Source of the DNA: Simkania negevensis
GTDB lineage: Bacteria; Chlamydiota; Chlamydiia; Chlamydiales; JAFITR01
DNA length: 8,812 bases
Assembly: GCA_017116025.1 (NCBI GenBank)
Contig: JAFITR010000056.1
Location: forward strand, 1-8,812
Reading direction: 5' to 3'
Position numbers and translations under genes: made by a program. Shown piece by piece: positions 1 to 7,063 of this stretch (position 1 is its first letter; each line of letters starts with the position of its first letter). The notes below the pieces were generated by a model that saw nothing but the letters and a program-made list of their open reading frames with translations, had not been told where the DNA came from and did no database searches.

Positions 1-7
1 TATCCGT

Positions 8-892
8 CTAAACCGTGTCTAAAGCGGTGAGGATTTCGCATCCGTTGCTGGTGATGAGAAGGGTGTGCTCCCATTGCGCTGATGGAGCACCATCGGCGGT
101 ACGTGCCGTCCATTTGTCAAATGGATCGATGATCGCATCGCTGACTCCAGCATTGATCATTGGTTCGATTGTGAACGTCATTCCTTGGACAAGAGGAATG
201 GCCAGCTGGTTGCGGTTGTGGGGGATTTGTGGTGCTTCGTGAAAGGATGTTCCTACTCCGTGGGCGACAAACTGATGTACGACGGAGCAGCCATGCTGTG
301 TAGCATATGATTCGATGACTTCTCCTATATCGCACAACAAGACTCCGGGTTTAAGAATAGCGATCGACTCCATGAGGCATTGATAGGATACGTCAACGAG
401 TGCTTTTTTCCTTTCGCTGACGTTGCCGACCATGACCATTTTGCTACAATCGCCATAGAAACCGTCAAGGATGCAGGTGACATCGATGTTTAGGATATCG
501 TCATCTTTGAGCTCTGTGTTGTCAGGGATGCCGTGGCAGATTACTTCGTTGAGAGAGGTGCATATGCTTTTTGGAAAGGGAGGGCTTCCATAGTGGAGGG
601 GTGCTGGCACAGCATCGGCGTTTAGATGCATCTGGTGTGCAAATGCATTCAGCTCTTCTGTTGTGATCCCCTTTTTGGCTACCTTACACGTCTCGTTAAG
701 GATCTTCGCAGCCAAGCGGCAAGCACTCCGAATCTTTGCGATCTCCTCAGATGTTTTTAAAATAATTTTATAGTTCTTGTAATACTGTTCTCTCAATCTC
801 TGTTTTTCACTTCCTGAAGAATGGATCGGGTAATGGCACTTTTTCCACTTCTTTCCGCTTCCACACCAACAGGGATCATTTCTCTGTAACAT
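8..892 (-). CDS. map: Type I methionine aminopeptidase with N-terminal SEC-C zinc motif
   Basis: Removes the initiator methionine from nascent cytosolic proteins. The 294-aa product has a complete set of MetAP metal ligands: Asp137 (NIDVT), Asp148 (GDCS), His211 (AHGVG), Glu243 (IEPM) and Glu275 (QWEHT). His120 (CHGIP) and His218 (FHEAP) match the substrate-contacting histidines of the family. Residues 1-20 carry a SEC-C-type zinc site, Cys8-x-Cys10-x8-Cys19-His20, joined by a charged helix to the catalytic domain from about residue 43. This extension makes it longer than the about 264-aa E. coli enzyme and is the form I know from chlamydial Map, whose sequence (DPCWCGSG, HYGSPPFPK, TSLNEVICHGIP) it closely resembles. 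Start ATG (complement of 890-892) keeps the zinc motif intact; the ribosome-binding site is weak (GGATAGG). Transcribed away from marC. Function is secure; the chlamydial affiliation is by recognition. Confidence 0.97.
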   Translation of the reverse strand: MLQRNDPCWCGSGKKWKKCHYPIHSSGSEKQRLREQYYKNYKIILKTSEEIAKIRSACRLAAKILNETCKVAKKGITTEELNAFAHQMHLNADAVPAPLHYGSPPFPKSICTSLNEVICHGIPDNTELKDDDILNIDVTCILDGFYGDCSKMVMVGNVSERKKALVDVSYQCLMESIAILKPGVLLCDIGEVIESYATQHGCSVVHQFVAHGVGTSFHEAPQIPHNRNQLAIPLVQGMTFTIEPMINAGVSDAIIDPFDKWTARTADGAPSAQWEHTLLITSNGCEILTALDTV

Positions 893-1044
893 AGCCTATC
901 CGTTTTTTATATCTACTCAGATACCCCTCTTCGTCCGGGTATTTGAAAGAAGGGTATCTGAATAGTTGTTTTTTGCCTTTGCTTTTTACACGCAAATATG
1001 TGAAAATTCTTCGCTCGTGATGCTCATCATCCGTAAGGCTCGGT
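893..1044. promoter_or_regulatory. Divergent map/marC intergenic region, probable promoters of both genes
   Basis: The region separates two divergent genes, so it should contain both promoters. For map, a TATAAA (complement of 906-911) lies 13 nt before the start codon and could be a -10 box, but no good -35 box is placed for it. For marC, TTGCCT (973-978) and TATGTG (997-1002) are 18 nt apart, a poor match to the sigma-70 consensus. The map-proximal half contains the repeats listed separately (917-967), which overlap where the map -35 region would fall. Promoter calls are inference and weak. Confidence 0.35.
917..967 (+). repeat. Nested inverted/direct repeat with two mutually exclusive hairpins, copy A of an intergenic repeat
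   Basis: The left arm TCAGATACCC (917-926) is the exact reverse complement of GGGTATCTGA (952-961). It can also pair, with one G-T, with GGGTATTTGA (937-946). The two right arms are imperfect direct repeats 15 nt apart, so only one hairpin can form at a time. The outer hairpin can be extended inward by TCTT/AAGA (928-931 with 947-950) after one mismatch. Positions 924-947 match 6601-6624 at 20 of 24 bases, and the 16-mer GGGTATCTGAATAGTT at 952-967 recurs exactly at 6614-6629. A T-rich stretch follows (966-974). No terminator is needed here for either divergent gene, so an operator, leader structure or dispersed hairpin repeat is more likely. Confidence 0.6.
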
Positions 1045-1629
1045 ATGAAAAACCTTTTGACAACGGCGTTTGCCTTCTTTTTGATCATGGACCCTGTGGG
1101 AAATGTTCCTATGTTTCTTTCCGTGTTGAAAGATGTCCCTGCGAAGAGGCAGAAAACTGTTATCTTTAGAGAGATGCTGATCGCTCTTTTCATTATGCTG
1201 GTCTTCAATTACGTAGGAGATGGAGGGCTTCGTCTTCTCGGAATTTCCACAGCGACAGTGGAGGTTTCTGGGGGGATAATCCTCTTTATTATTGCTTTGA
1301 ATATGGTCTTTCCACGGAAAGTGGATGAGGGAAACGAACTGTTTAAGGAAGAACCCTTTATTGTTCCCCTTGCAGTTCCTTTTGTGGCGGGTCCTTCAAT
1401 CTTGGCGGCGATCATCGTTTATGCTGCCCAGGAGCCAAATAGCCTCATCACCCTTCTGGCTATTCTTCTTGCATGGATCCCCCTTGTGATCTTTCTTCTT
1501 GCCTCTCAAATCTTGCAAAAACTACTTGGAAGAAGAGGGTTAGTTGCGGTGGAGAGGTTAATGGGTCTAGTGTTAACTCTTCTCGCTGTAGAGATGTTTC
1601 TGCGTGGCATTAAAAGGTTCATGCTTTAA
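1045..1629 (+). CDS. yhgN: MarC/YhgN family integral membrane protein
   Basis: A 194-aa polytopic inner-membrane protein of the MarC family (about 200 aa, usually six TM helices). Its transport function, if any, is not established. Sequence support is the family signature around residues 15-25 (MDPVGNVPMFL), the glycine-rich helix GGIILFIIALNMV (76-88), and PLAVPFVAGPSIL (108-120), which matches the second DP/GP half-site of the internally repeated fold. Hydrophobic segments lie near residues 4-26, 40-57, 66-88, 107-127, 134-155 and 166-186. ATG at 1045 follows a TAAGG (1034-1038) at a normal 6-nt distance and gives the usual short N-terminus before the first helix. It stands beside map, as yhgN does in C. 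trachomatis. The gap to flhB suggests it is not part of the flagellar operon. Confidence 0.93.
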   Translation: MKNLLTTAFAFFLIMDPVGNVPMFLSVLKDVPAKRQKTVIFREMLIALFIMLVFNYVGDGGLRLLGISTATVEVSGGIILFIIALNMVFPRKVDEGNELFKEEPFIVPLAVPFVAGPSILAAIIVYAAQEPNSLITLLAILLAWIPLVIFLLASQILQKLLGRRGLVAVERLMGLVLTLLAVEMFLRGIKRFML

Positions 1630-1726
1630 ATATTTGTTGCGGTTAAGGATGGGATTGCCTACAACCGGAGAGAAGAGTGTGTTTAGTGCTCTGTTCCAGA
1701 AGCTCTTTAGCATTTTGGGCAGTGAG

Positions 1727-1748
1727 AAAGCTCCCGTTACGGGGCTTT
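1727..1748 (+). other. Weak stem-loop in the marC-flhB gap
   Basis: In the 183-nt gap between marC and flhB, AAAGC-T-CCCG (1727-1736) pairs with CGGGGCTTT (1740-1748): nine base pairs, one bulged T and a TTA loop. No T-run follows, and it lies about 100 nt after the marC stop, so it is at best an imperfect intrinsic terminator or a leader structure of the flhB transcript. The rest of the gap (1630-1812) must hold the start of the flagellar transcript, but I see no convincing promoter or RNA gene in it. Confidence 0.3.
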
Positions 1749-1812
1749 GACGCGGCCAGAGTATAAAGAACTTCTGACAGGGCACTATTGAACGAGTTGT
1801 TGTGCTTGTTGT

Positions 1813-2892
1813 ATGCCAGAGGATTTTCAGGAAAAGACAGAGAAACCGACGCAGAAGAAGCTAACGAAGGCTCGTAAGGATGGGAAGGTAGCGAAGTCTC
1901 AGGACCTTACTTCCGGATTCCTTCTTCTTGGTGCTTTCCTTGTCTTTGCAGTTTTTGGGGCTTTTTTCTATTCGCGTTTCCAAAATATCATGGTGGGGAT
2001 TTTCCAAAACCTTGACTACGCCTTTATTTCTGAAGGTGGCATGCGTTATTGGCTCAGAGCAGGGATCTTCTATATCATCCAGACCCTCTCTCCTGTCCTC
2101 ATCGCAGTCTTCGTTGTCGCTTTTGTGTTGAACCTTGTCCAGGTGAAATTTGTCATTAGCCTTAAGGCTCTTGAGCCTAAGCTTGATCGATTGAACCTCT
2201 TTGATGTAAGCAAGTTTAAAAAATTTTTCAACCTAAGAGCGCTAGTGAAACTAGGGTTTGGCTTGCTTAAGCTCGCTATTATTTGCATTGTTTGTTACTC
2301 CTTCTTCTTGTATATCGCCCCTGATATTTCGAATCTGATGAACGGGACACCGCGCGATATTTTAAAAGAGATGGCATGGGCTACCTTGATCCTCGCGGTG
2401 ATTATCTCTTGCCTTCTTCTTGTGATTGGCATAATAGACTTTGCTTTTCAGAAGTGGAAGTTTTTACGAGAGATGAAGATGTCCAAGCAAGAAGTTAAGG
2501 ACGAGCATAAGCAGGCGGAGGGGGACCCGCAGGTGAAGTCGAGGATGCGTTCGTTGATGCTAGAGTTTATGCAGCGTTTGATGAAGTCGAATGTCAAACA
2601 TGCTGATGTCGTTGTGGCAAATCCTACCCATTATGCTGTGGCGATCAAGTATGACGGGGATGCGATGGCCGCCCCGATGTGTGTTGCTAAGGGGGCGCGG
2701 AAAATGGCTTTGGCGATCAAGGCTTTGGCTGCGGAACATAACATCCCTATCGTAGAAAATCCTTCCTTAGCAAAGCCCTTATATCACGCTGTGGAGGTGG
2801 GGATGTATGTACCTCCTAATTTTTACCATGCTGTTGCAGAAGTATTGGCTTATCTTTACCGTTTAAATGAACAATTAGGTAAAACAGAGTAG
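1813..2892 (+). CDS. flhB: Flagellar export apparatus protein FlhB (autocleaving substrate-specificity switch)
   Basis: A 359-aa inner-membrane component of the flagellar type III secretion gate. It switches export from rod/hook to filament proteins. The N-terminus (EDFQEKTEKPTQKKLTKARK, residues 4-23) is the typical basic FlhB/SctU lead. Four hydrophobic segments follow, near 35-56, 84-108, 145-169 and 187-210. A charged linker (MKMSKQEVKDEHKQAEGDPQ, 221-240) leads to the cytoplasmic domain with the autocleavage site Asn270-Pro-Thr-His273, all residues present. The C-terminal EVGMYVPPNFYHAVAEVLAY (328-347) looks like flagellar FlhB more than injectisome SctU, and the flhA-flhF-fliA context agrees. 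The ATG at 1813 lacks a clear Shine-Dalgarno sequence, but the N-terminus fits the family and no better in-frame start precedes it. First gene of the co-directional run. Confidence 0.95.
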   Translation: MPEDFQEKTEKPTQKKLTKARKDGKVAKSQDLTSGFLLLGAFLVFAVFGAFFYSRFQNIMVGIFQNLDYAFISEGGMRYWLRAGIFYIIQTLSPVLIAVFVVAFVLNLVQVKFVISLKALEPKLDRLNLFDVSKFKKFFNLRALVKLGFGLLKLAIICIVCYSFFLYIAPDISNLMNGTPRDILKEMAWATLILAVIISCLLLVIGIIDFAFQKWKFLREMKMSKQEVKDEHKQAEGDPQVKSRMRSLMLEFMQRLMKSNVKHADVVVANPTHYAVAIKYDGDAMAAPMCVAKGARKMALAIKALAAEHNIPIVENPSLAKPLYHAVEVGMYVPPNFYHAVAEVLAYLYRLNEQLGKTE

Positions 2893-2918
2893 CGTGGCCT
2901 TGTTGTATAAAGGTCATT

Positions 2919-2925
2919 GAGGAGG
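2919..2925 (+). promoter_or_regulatory. Strong ribosome-binding site fixing the GTG start of flhA
   Basis: GAGGAGG ends 4 nt before the GTG at 2930. It supports that non-ATG start over the ATG at 2954, which would remove eight residues of the family-typical cytoplasmic N-terminus. It is the best Shine-Dalgarno sequence in the window. Confidence 0.75.
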
Positions 2926-2929
2926 TTGG

Positions 2930-5014
2930 GTGTTAAATCTCATAGCGGATAAAATGGGGATGATACGGCGGCACGGCGATATTGTGTTGGCTGTAGCCGT
3001 TGTGGGGATGGTTTTGGTCCTGATCATCCCCATGCCTCCCGTCCTTTTGGATGCCTTCCTTTCCATCAGCATTGTCATGGCGGTGACAACCTTGCTGCTG
3101 ACGCTTTACGTCAACGAAGCGTTGGAGTTTAACTCTTTCCCTACCCTCTTGCTCTTTTTGACCCTATTCCGCTTGGGTTTGAATATCGCTTCGACGCGCC
3201 TGATTCTTTCTGAAGCGCAAGCGGGAGAGATTATAGAGACCTTTGGAGAGTTCGTTACCGGGGGTAACGAGATTGTCGGAGTGGTTATCTTCATCCTGCT
3301 TACGGTGATCAACTTCGTTGTTATTACCAAAGGTGCTGGGCGGGTTGCTGAGGTCGCTGCGCGTTTTACATTGGACTCCATGCCAGGCAAGCAGATGTCT
3401 ATCGATGCAGACCTTAATGCGGGCCTCATCGATGAAGACGAGGCGCGTACCAGGCGGGAAAAGATCACAGATGAAGCTGATTTTTACGGCTCTATGGATG
3501 GTGCTTCGAAGTTTGTACGCGGTGATGCAATTGCAGGTATTGTGATCACAGTGGTCAATATTCTTGGTGGTTTTATTATCGGCATGGCAATGAAGGGGAT
3601 GGATTGGAAGGAGGCGGTAAAGACCTATACCGTCCTTACCATTGGCGACGGGTTGGTGACACAAATCCCTGCCTTATTGATTTCTGTAGGAGCAGGTATT
3701 ATCGTTACACGTGCTTCCTCTAAAGAAAACCTCGCGGCAACATTCTCTAGGCAGATATTTAACAATCCGCGGGTGCTTTTTGTTACAGCGATGATTATTG
3801 TCATCCTCAGCTTTGTTCCTGGAATGCCAATGCTTGTTATGGTGCCGATCGGAGCGGTGATCGCTCTTTATGCTCTTGTATTGTGGCGTGCGGCGCAAAA
3901 GGATCTGCAACAGCTTGATGCGACGGTCACAGAAGCCAACCCCGCACAAGCGAGACAGCAGGGGGAGAGCGTAGAGAAGTCGCTGTTTGTTGATCCGATG
4001 GAGATTGAGTTGGGTTATGGTTTGATCCCTATTGTCGATGAAACGCAAGGAGGGGACCTTCTTGGCCGTATTACTGTGATACGTCGGCAGGTGGCTTCTG
4101 AGTTGGGTCTTGTCGTTCCGCCCATACGGATCAGAGACAACATGGCGCTCAACCCCAACGAGTATGTCATTAAGATCCGTGGCATTGAAGTTGCTCAAGG
4201 CACTCTTTATCTAGATAGCTATTTGGCGATGAATCCTGGCAATGTTGAAAAGCCTTTACAAGGGACACAGACGATCGAGCCAGCTTTTGGCCTTCCTGCC
4301 ACATGGATTGCCATAGGGCAAAAAGAAAATGCTGACAGGCTTGGTTATACCGTTGTCGATACCTTGTCAGTGCTTGCTACCCATTTGACAGAAGTGATAC
4401 ACGCTCATGCCCATGAGCTTTTGACGCGTCAAGAGGTGCAGCGTTTGATTGATAATGCCAAAGAGTTTGCTTCTGCTGTCATTGAGGAGTTGACTCCCCA
4501 ACAGCTCAACTGCGGCCAGATTGGAAAAGTGTTGCAAAATTTGTTGCACGAGAGGGTTCCTATCCGCGATATCGCAACAATTTTAGAAAAGCTTGCAGAT
4601 CATGTCGGCCAGACAAAAGATGTCAATGTGTTGACTGAGTACGTCCGTCAAGGTTTGGCGCGCAGCATTTCTAAGCAGTATGCTGGAGACGATAAGAAGA
4701 TCCATGCCATCACCCTTGATAGTAGGGTAGAAGAGATGATTGTCGAGAGCGTTCAGAAAGATGATTATGGTAATCACATCGTTTTGCGCCCTTCCACGGT
4801 GGCTAAGATCGTTCAAGAGTTGCATAAGTACGTTGATCTTGCAACGAAGCAAGGTGTTCAACCTGTTGTCTTGACTTCTTCCGTTGTCCGCATGTATTTT
4901 AAGCAATTAATCGAACGAAACTTTCCCCGGTTGCCTGTGCTTTCTTACGAAGAGATCGTTCCAGAAATAGAAATACACTCGCTAGGGGTTATGCCAAGTG
5001 AAGTACTTATGTAA
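2930..5014 (+). CDS. flhA: Flagellar export gate protein FlhA
   Basis: A 694-aa protein of the FHIPEP family, full length. It forms the nonameric export gate whose membrane part uses the proton gradient and whose cytoplasmic ring docks chaperone-substrate complexes. The membrane domain spans about residues 18-320, with hydrophobic helices near 18-40, 43-61, 70-85, 115-134, 200-222, 238-260, 282-297 and 299-319. The conserved loop between helices carries AEVAARFTLDSMPGKQMSID (140-159) and DGASKFVRGDA (190-200), the family signature with its charged residues intact. A linker (about 321-350) leads to the soluble C-terminal domain (351-694), ending in the typical LSYEEIVPEIEIHSLGV (671-687). It starts with GTG. 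It is 37 nt after flhB and 2 nt before flhF, so it is co-transcribed and probably coupled to flhF. Chlamydia keeps an flhA homologue next to a sigma-28 gene, a reduced version of this order. Confidence 0.97.
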   Translation: MLNLIADKMGMIRRHGDIVLAVAVVGMVLVLIIPMPPVLLDAFLSISIVMAVTTLLLTLYVNEALEFNSFPTLLLFLTLFRLGLNIASTRLILSEAQAGEIIETFGEFVTGGNEIVGVVIFILLTVINFVVITKGAGRVAEVAARFTLDSMPGKQMSIDADLNAGLIDEDEARTRREKITDEADFYGSMDGASKFVRGDAIAGIVITVVNILGGFIIGMAMKGMDWKEAVKTYTVLTIGDGLVTQIPALLISVGAGIIVTRASSKENLAATFSRQIFNNPRVLFVTAMIIVILSFVPGMPMLVMVPIGAVIALYALVLWRAAQKDLQQLDATVTEANPAQARQQGESVEKSLFVDPMEIELGYGLIPIVDETQGGDLLGRITVIRRQVASELGLVVPPIRIRDNMALNPNEYVIKIRGIEVAQGTLYLDSYLAMNPGNVEKPLQGTQTIEPAFGLPATWIAIGQKENADRLGYTVVDTLSVLATHLTEVIHAHAHELLTRQEVQRLIDNAKEFASAVIEELTPQQLNCGQIGKVLQNLLHERVPIRDIATILEKLADHVGQTKDVNVLTEYVRQGLARSISKQYAGDDKKIHAITLDSRVEEMIVESVQKDDYGNHIVLRPSTVAKIVQELHKYVDLATKQGVQPVVLTSSVVRMYFKQLIERNFPRLPVLSYEEIVPEIEIHSLGVMPSEVLM

Positions 5015-5016
5015 CA

Positions 5017-6573
5017 ATGGCAGGGGTTATGAAAATTAAGAAGTTTGTTGGCAGCACTGATGAAGAGGCTATGCAGAAAGCGCGCGATGAGTTTGGTAGC
5101 GAAGCGATTATCCTGACGACAAGGCAGCTTCGAGAGAAGGGGTTTAAAGGGTTGTTCAACACGCCTTCGTATGAGGTGACCGCTGCCATTGATGAAGACG
5201 CCTCTTCTGCAGCGAGCAGATCGGTTGTGCAGAGGCGAGGTAATCGAGGAGAGGGTGGGCAAAAAAGTGATCTTGCTGATAATCTGTCGGAGCTTAAAAC
5301 AATGTTAGGTATTAGTGAACAGGGTGCTGTTAAAGCTGATGCGCCTCAGCCGAGCAAAATAGCTAGCAATCTCCATACTACCCCCCAGAAGAAGGAAAGG
5401 GAAGGTGGAGCAGGGGGCGCGGGTGATCAGCTATCCCTAAGCCAAGAGGCTTTGCAAAAGAGTAGGCAGTCTTCTCAGAAGCCTTCTTCGCTCGACGCAG
5501 GAACGGCTCCAACAAAAGAAACTGTTGAAGAACACAAGCAGGTTATCAGAGGTATTGCAGGGCGCTTAGTTGCTCGTTTCACTGAAGAAGATCTCGCTAC
5601 AGAGCAGCAAAAAACGACAAAAGAACAGGTAGAGGTTGCCCCACCTACCTCTTCACATTCTGATATGGATGAGATCCGGCGCCTTGTTCGTGAAGAGGTG
5701 CGGCGTGCACAAAAAAGTGTTGCCGCAGGCATTAGCACAAGTGAAGAGAAAGAAGAGGTGGGTAGTGTCCGCTTTTTGATGCAAAAAGGAGTGAGCCGTC
5801 TCATCGCTATCGATATTGAAGAGGCTGTGGCACAGCGTGTTCAATCCCTTCCTGAAGCAAAAAGAACGGATGCCGAACGGATTAATGCGATCAAAGGTGA
5901 GATAGCAAAGCGTATCTTGGTGACAGGGCCTATTACACTCAGAGCAGGCTTGCCGACGTTCGCTGTCGCTGTAGGGCCCTCAGGGGTAGGAAAGACGACG
6001 GTACTGATGAAAATCGCCATTATGTATGCCAATGAACTAAATAAACGTGTTGCCTTTCTCTCTCTTGATAGCAAGAGAGGCAGTAGAGAGCAGATAGCCT
6101 CTCTTTCCGCTGAATGGGGGATCCCCGCCAAAGTGCTCAACTCACAACAGGAGTTAGAAGAAGCTGTTGCGCTCTTCTCTTCTAGAGATCTCGTTCTTGT
6201 CGATACTGTAGGGACTAATCAATACCAATGGCAGCAGGTAGATTCTTTGCTTGATCTGCTTGCCGATATTCGAGATCCGGAAATCTTTTTGACGGTAAGT
6301 GCAACGACCAAAGATCTCGATGTTTATGGCACAGCACAAGAATTTGCTCGTATGCGACCTAAAGGAATGATTTTTACAAAGCTCGATGAGACTATTTCGC
6401 ACGGTATCCTTGTCAATGTGAGTGAAAAAACAGGGATGGGACTTGCCTATTTATCTTCGGGTAAAGAGTTGGGGACGGGATTGAAAATAGCAGACCCGCA
6501 CCAGGTAGCAAGGGGAGTCCTTGCCCAGCACAACTCGCAGATGTTCCAACAGGTGAGGGAATTGGCTCAATGA
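5017..6573 (+). CDS. flhF: Flagellar SRP-type GTPase FlhF with atypical G3 motif
   Basis: FlhF is the third SRP-family GTPase (with Ffh and FtsY) and sets the position and number of flagella at the membrane. The 518-aa product has the family N-terminus (MKIKKFVGSTDEEAMQKARD, 5-24), a long Ser/Gln/Glu-rich, probably disordered linker (about 60-210), a helical N domain (about 215-305) and a G domain. In the latter are the P-loop GPSGVGKTT (320-328), DSKRGSREQ (351-359), DTVGTNQ (396-402), TKLDE (454-458) and a G5-like LSSGKELG (479-486). The G3 motif is normally DTAGR; here Ala and Arg are replaced. The DxxR segment is one residue shorter than the canonical DTYRxxAxEQ. ATG 5017 lies 2 nt after the flhA stop; ATG 5029 matches the usual family start better, but its AGGGG is only 2 nt away. 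No flhG follows. Confidence 0.93.
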   Translation: MAGVMKIKKFVGSTDEEAMQKARDEFGSEAIILTTRQLREKGFKGLFNTPSYEVTAAIDEDASSAASRSVVQRRGNRGEGGQKSDLADNLSELKTMLGISEQGAVKADAPQPSKIASNLHTTPQKKEREGGAGGAGDQLSLSQEALQKSRQSSQKPSSLDAGTAPTKETVEEHKQVIRGIAGRLVARFTEEDLATEQQKTTKEQVEVAPPTSSHSDMDEIRRLVREEVRRAQKSVAAGISTSEEKEEVGSVRFLMQKGVSRLIAIDIEEAVAQRVQSLPEAKRTDAERINAIKGEIAKRILVTGPITLRAGLPTFAVAVGPSGVGKTTVLMKIAIMYANELNKRVAFLSLDSKRGSREQIASLSAEWGIPAKVLNSQQELEEAVALFSSRDLVLVDTVGTNQYQWQQVDSLLDLLADIRDPEIFLTVSATTKDLDVYGTAQEFARMRPKGMIFTKLDETISHGILVNVSEKTGMGLAYLSSGKELGTGLKIADPHQVARGVLAQHNSQMFQQVRELAQ

Positions 6574-6600
6574 ATCAATAACTGTAGGCAACGATTCGGC

Positions 6601-6629
6601 CCCCCTTTCGTCGGGGTATCTGAATAGTT
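6601..6629 (+). repeat. Copy B of the intergenic hairpin repeat, between flhF and the small membrane protein gene
   Basis: In the 79-nt flhF-to-6653 gap, CCCC (6602-6605) pairs with GGGG (6613-6616) around TTTCGTC. Further out, ATTC (6594-6597) can pair with GAAT (6622-6625) across an internal loop. Positions 6601-6624 match 924-947 at 20 of 24 bases, and GGGTATCTGAATAGTT (6614-6629) is identical to 952-967. There is no T-run, so it is not a standard terminator. It is in the same orientation as copy A and, like it, sits upstream of a plus-strand gene. It could modulate mRNA processing inside the operon or be a dispersed genomic repeat. Confidence 0.55.
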
Positions 6630-6652
6630 ACAGAAAGTTGGGGTAGCAGAGG

Positions 6653-7051
6653 ATGGATCGTCGAATTATATTCGTTTTTGTTTTTGTCTTTACTCTTGTC
6701 AGTACTCTGCTGGTGTTTTTTGCCAGCCTTGCTGCACATCAAACGTGGTTAAATACGATACTCTACTCTTTAACGGCGATGTGGCTTGTCGGTATCTTGT
6801 CGCAAATTGTGGTGCGTCATATTTACATGAGGATTATTAATACCTATGAAATGCAGACGAAACAAAAAAAAACGCATGAGAAGAAGGAGCAGCAAGAGCA
6901 TAAGATAGAAGGCGTTGAAGCGATTGATGATCTGATCATGGCTATGCCAGTACGTGGTAAGCCGGACAAGGAAAAAAAAGATGAAGACGAGGAGCCTGAA
7001 GAGCTCGCTCAGGAGGAAAAAGAAGCGCCTCCTGTATCAAGCCAAGAGTAA
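6653..7051 (+). CDS. Unrecognised small membrane protein in the flagellar cluster (two TM helices, charged tail)
   Basis: I do not recognise a family. The 132-aa product has two hydrophobic helices (about 5-27 and 33-55) joined by a short loop (AHQTWLN), then a strongly charged tail. The tail has a Lys/Gln/Glu helix (66-84), a short hydrophobic patch IEGVEAIDDLIMAMPV (85-100) and an acidic, Pro-ending tail (103-132). With N-terminal DRR and a basic RHIYMR after helix 2, both ends are probably cytoplasmic. ATG 6653 directly abuts AGAGG; a GGGG at 6640-6643 offers a better-spaced ribosome-binding site. It lies between flhF and fliA, where many bacteria have flhG, but has no P-loop or MinD feature. 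From memory, some spirochaete flagellar operons also have small uncharacterised genes before fliA. A flagellar membrane accessory role is inference from position only. Confidence 0.85.
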   Translation: MDRRIIFVFVFVFTLVSTLLVFFASLAAHQTWLNTILYSLTAMWLVGILSQIVVRHIYMRIINTYEMQTKQKKTHEKKEQQEHKIEGVEAIDDLIMAMPVRGKPDKEKKDEDEEPEELAQEEKEAPPVSSQE

Positions 7052-7063
7052 TACGGGGAAGGT

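Noticed and set aside
917..974. The copy A hairpin with its T-rich tail as a rho-independent terminator.
   Set aside because: It lies between two genes transcribed away from each other, so neither would be ended there; a premature attenuator for marC is possible but unsupported.
1747..1767. TTGACG and TATAAA upstream of flhB as a sigma-70-type promoter.
   Set aside because: The two boxes are only 9 nt apart, far too close for -35 and -10 elements, and neither has another partner at about 17 nt.
1764..1790. TAAAGAAC followed by GCACTATT upstream of flhB as a possible sigma-28 promoter.
   Set aside because: The -35-like TAAAG is fair, but the second element matches GCCGATAA poorly and the spacing is 10 nt, so it is not reported as a promoter.
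1643..1906. An open minus-strand frame across the marC-flhB gap, ending at the TAA complement of 1643-1645, whose translation looks protein-like (SKPRNGSFLTAQNAKELLEQ).
   Set aside because: It has no ATG, GTG or TTG start between its upstream stop and its end, its first half is antisense to flhB, and an open frame of this length is not rare by chance. It could be a gene remnant, but I cannot support it.
3674..4198. Long minus-strand open frames inside flhA, such as 3674-4198 and 3164-3664.
   Set aside because: They lie antisense to a conserved full-length gene, have low-complexity charged translations and no recognisable domain; they are shadows of the flhA frame.
1813..5014. flhB and flhA as virulence injectisome genes (sctU and sctV) as known in all chlamydiae.
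   Set aside because: FlhB and FlhA share folds with SctU and SctV, but linkage to flhF and fliA and the flagellar-type C-termini favour the flagellar paralogues.
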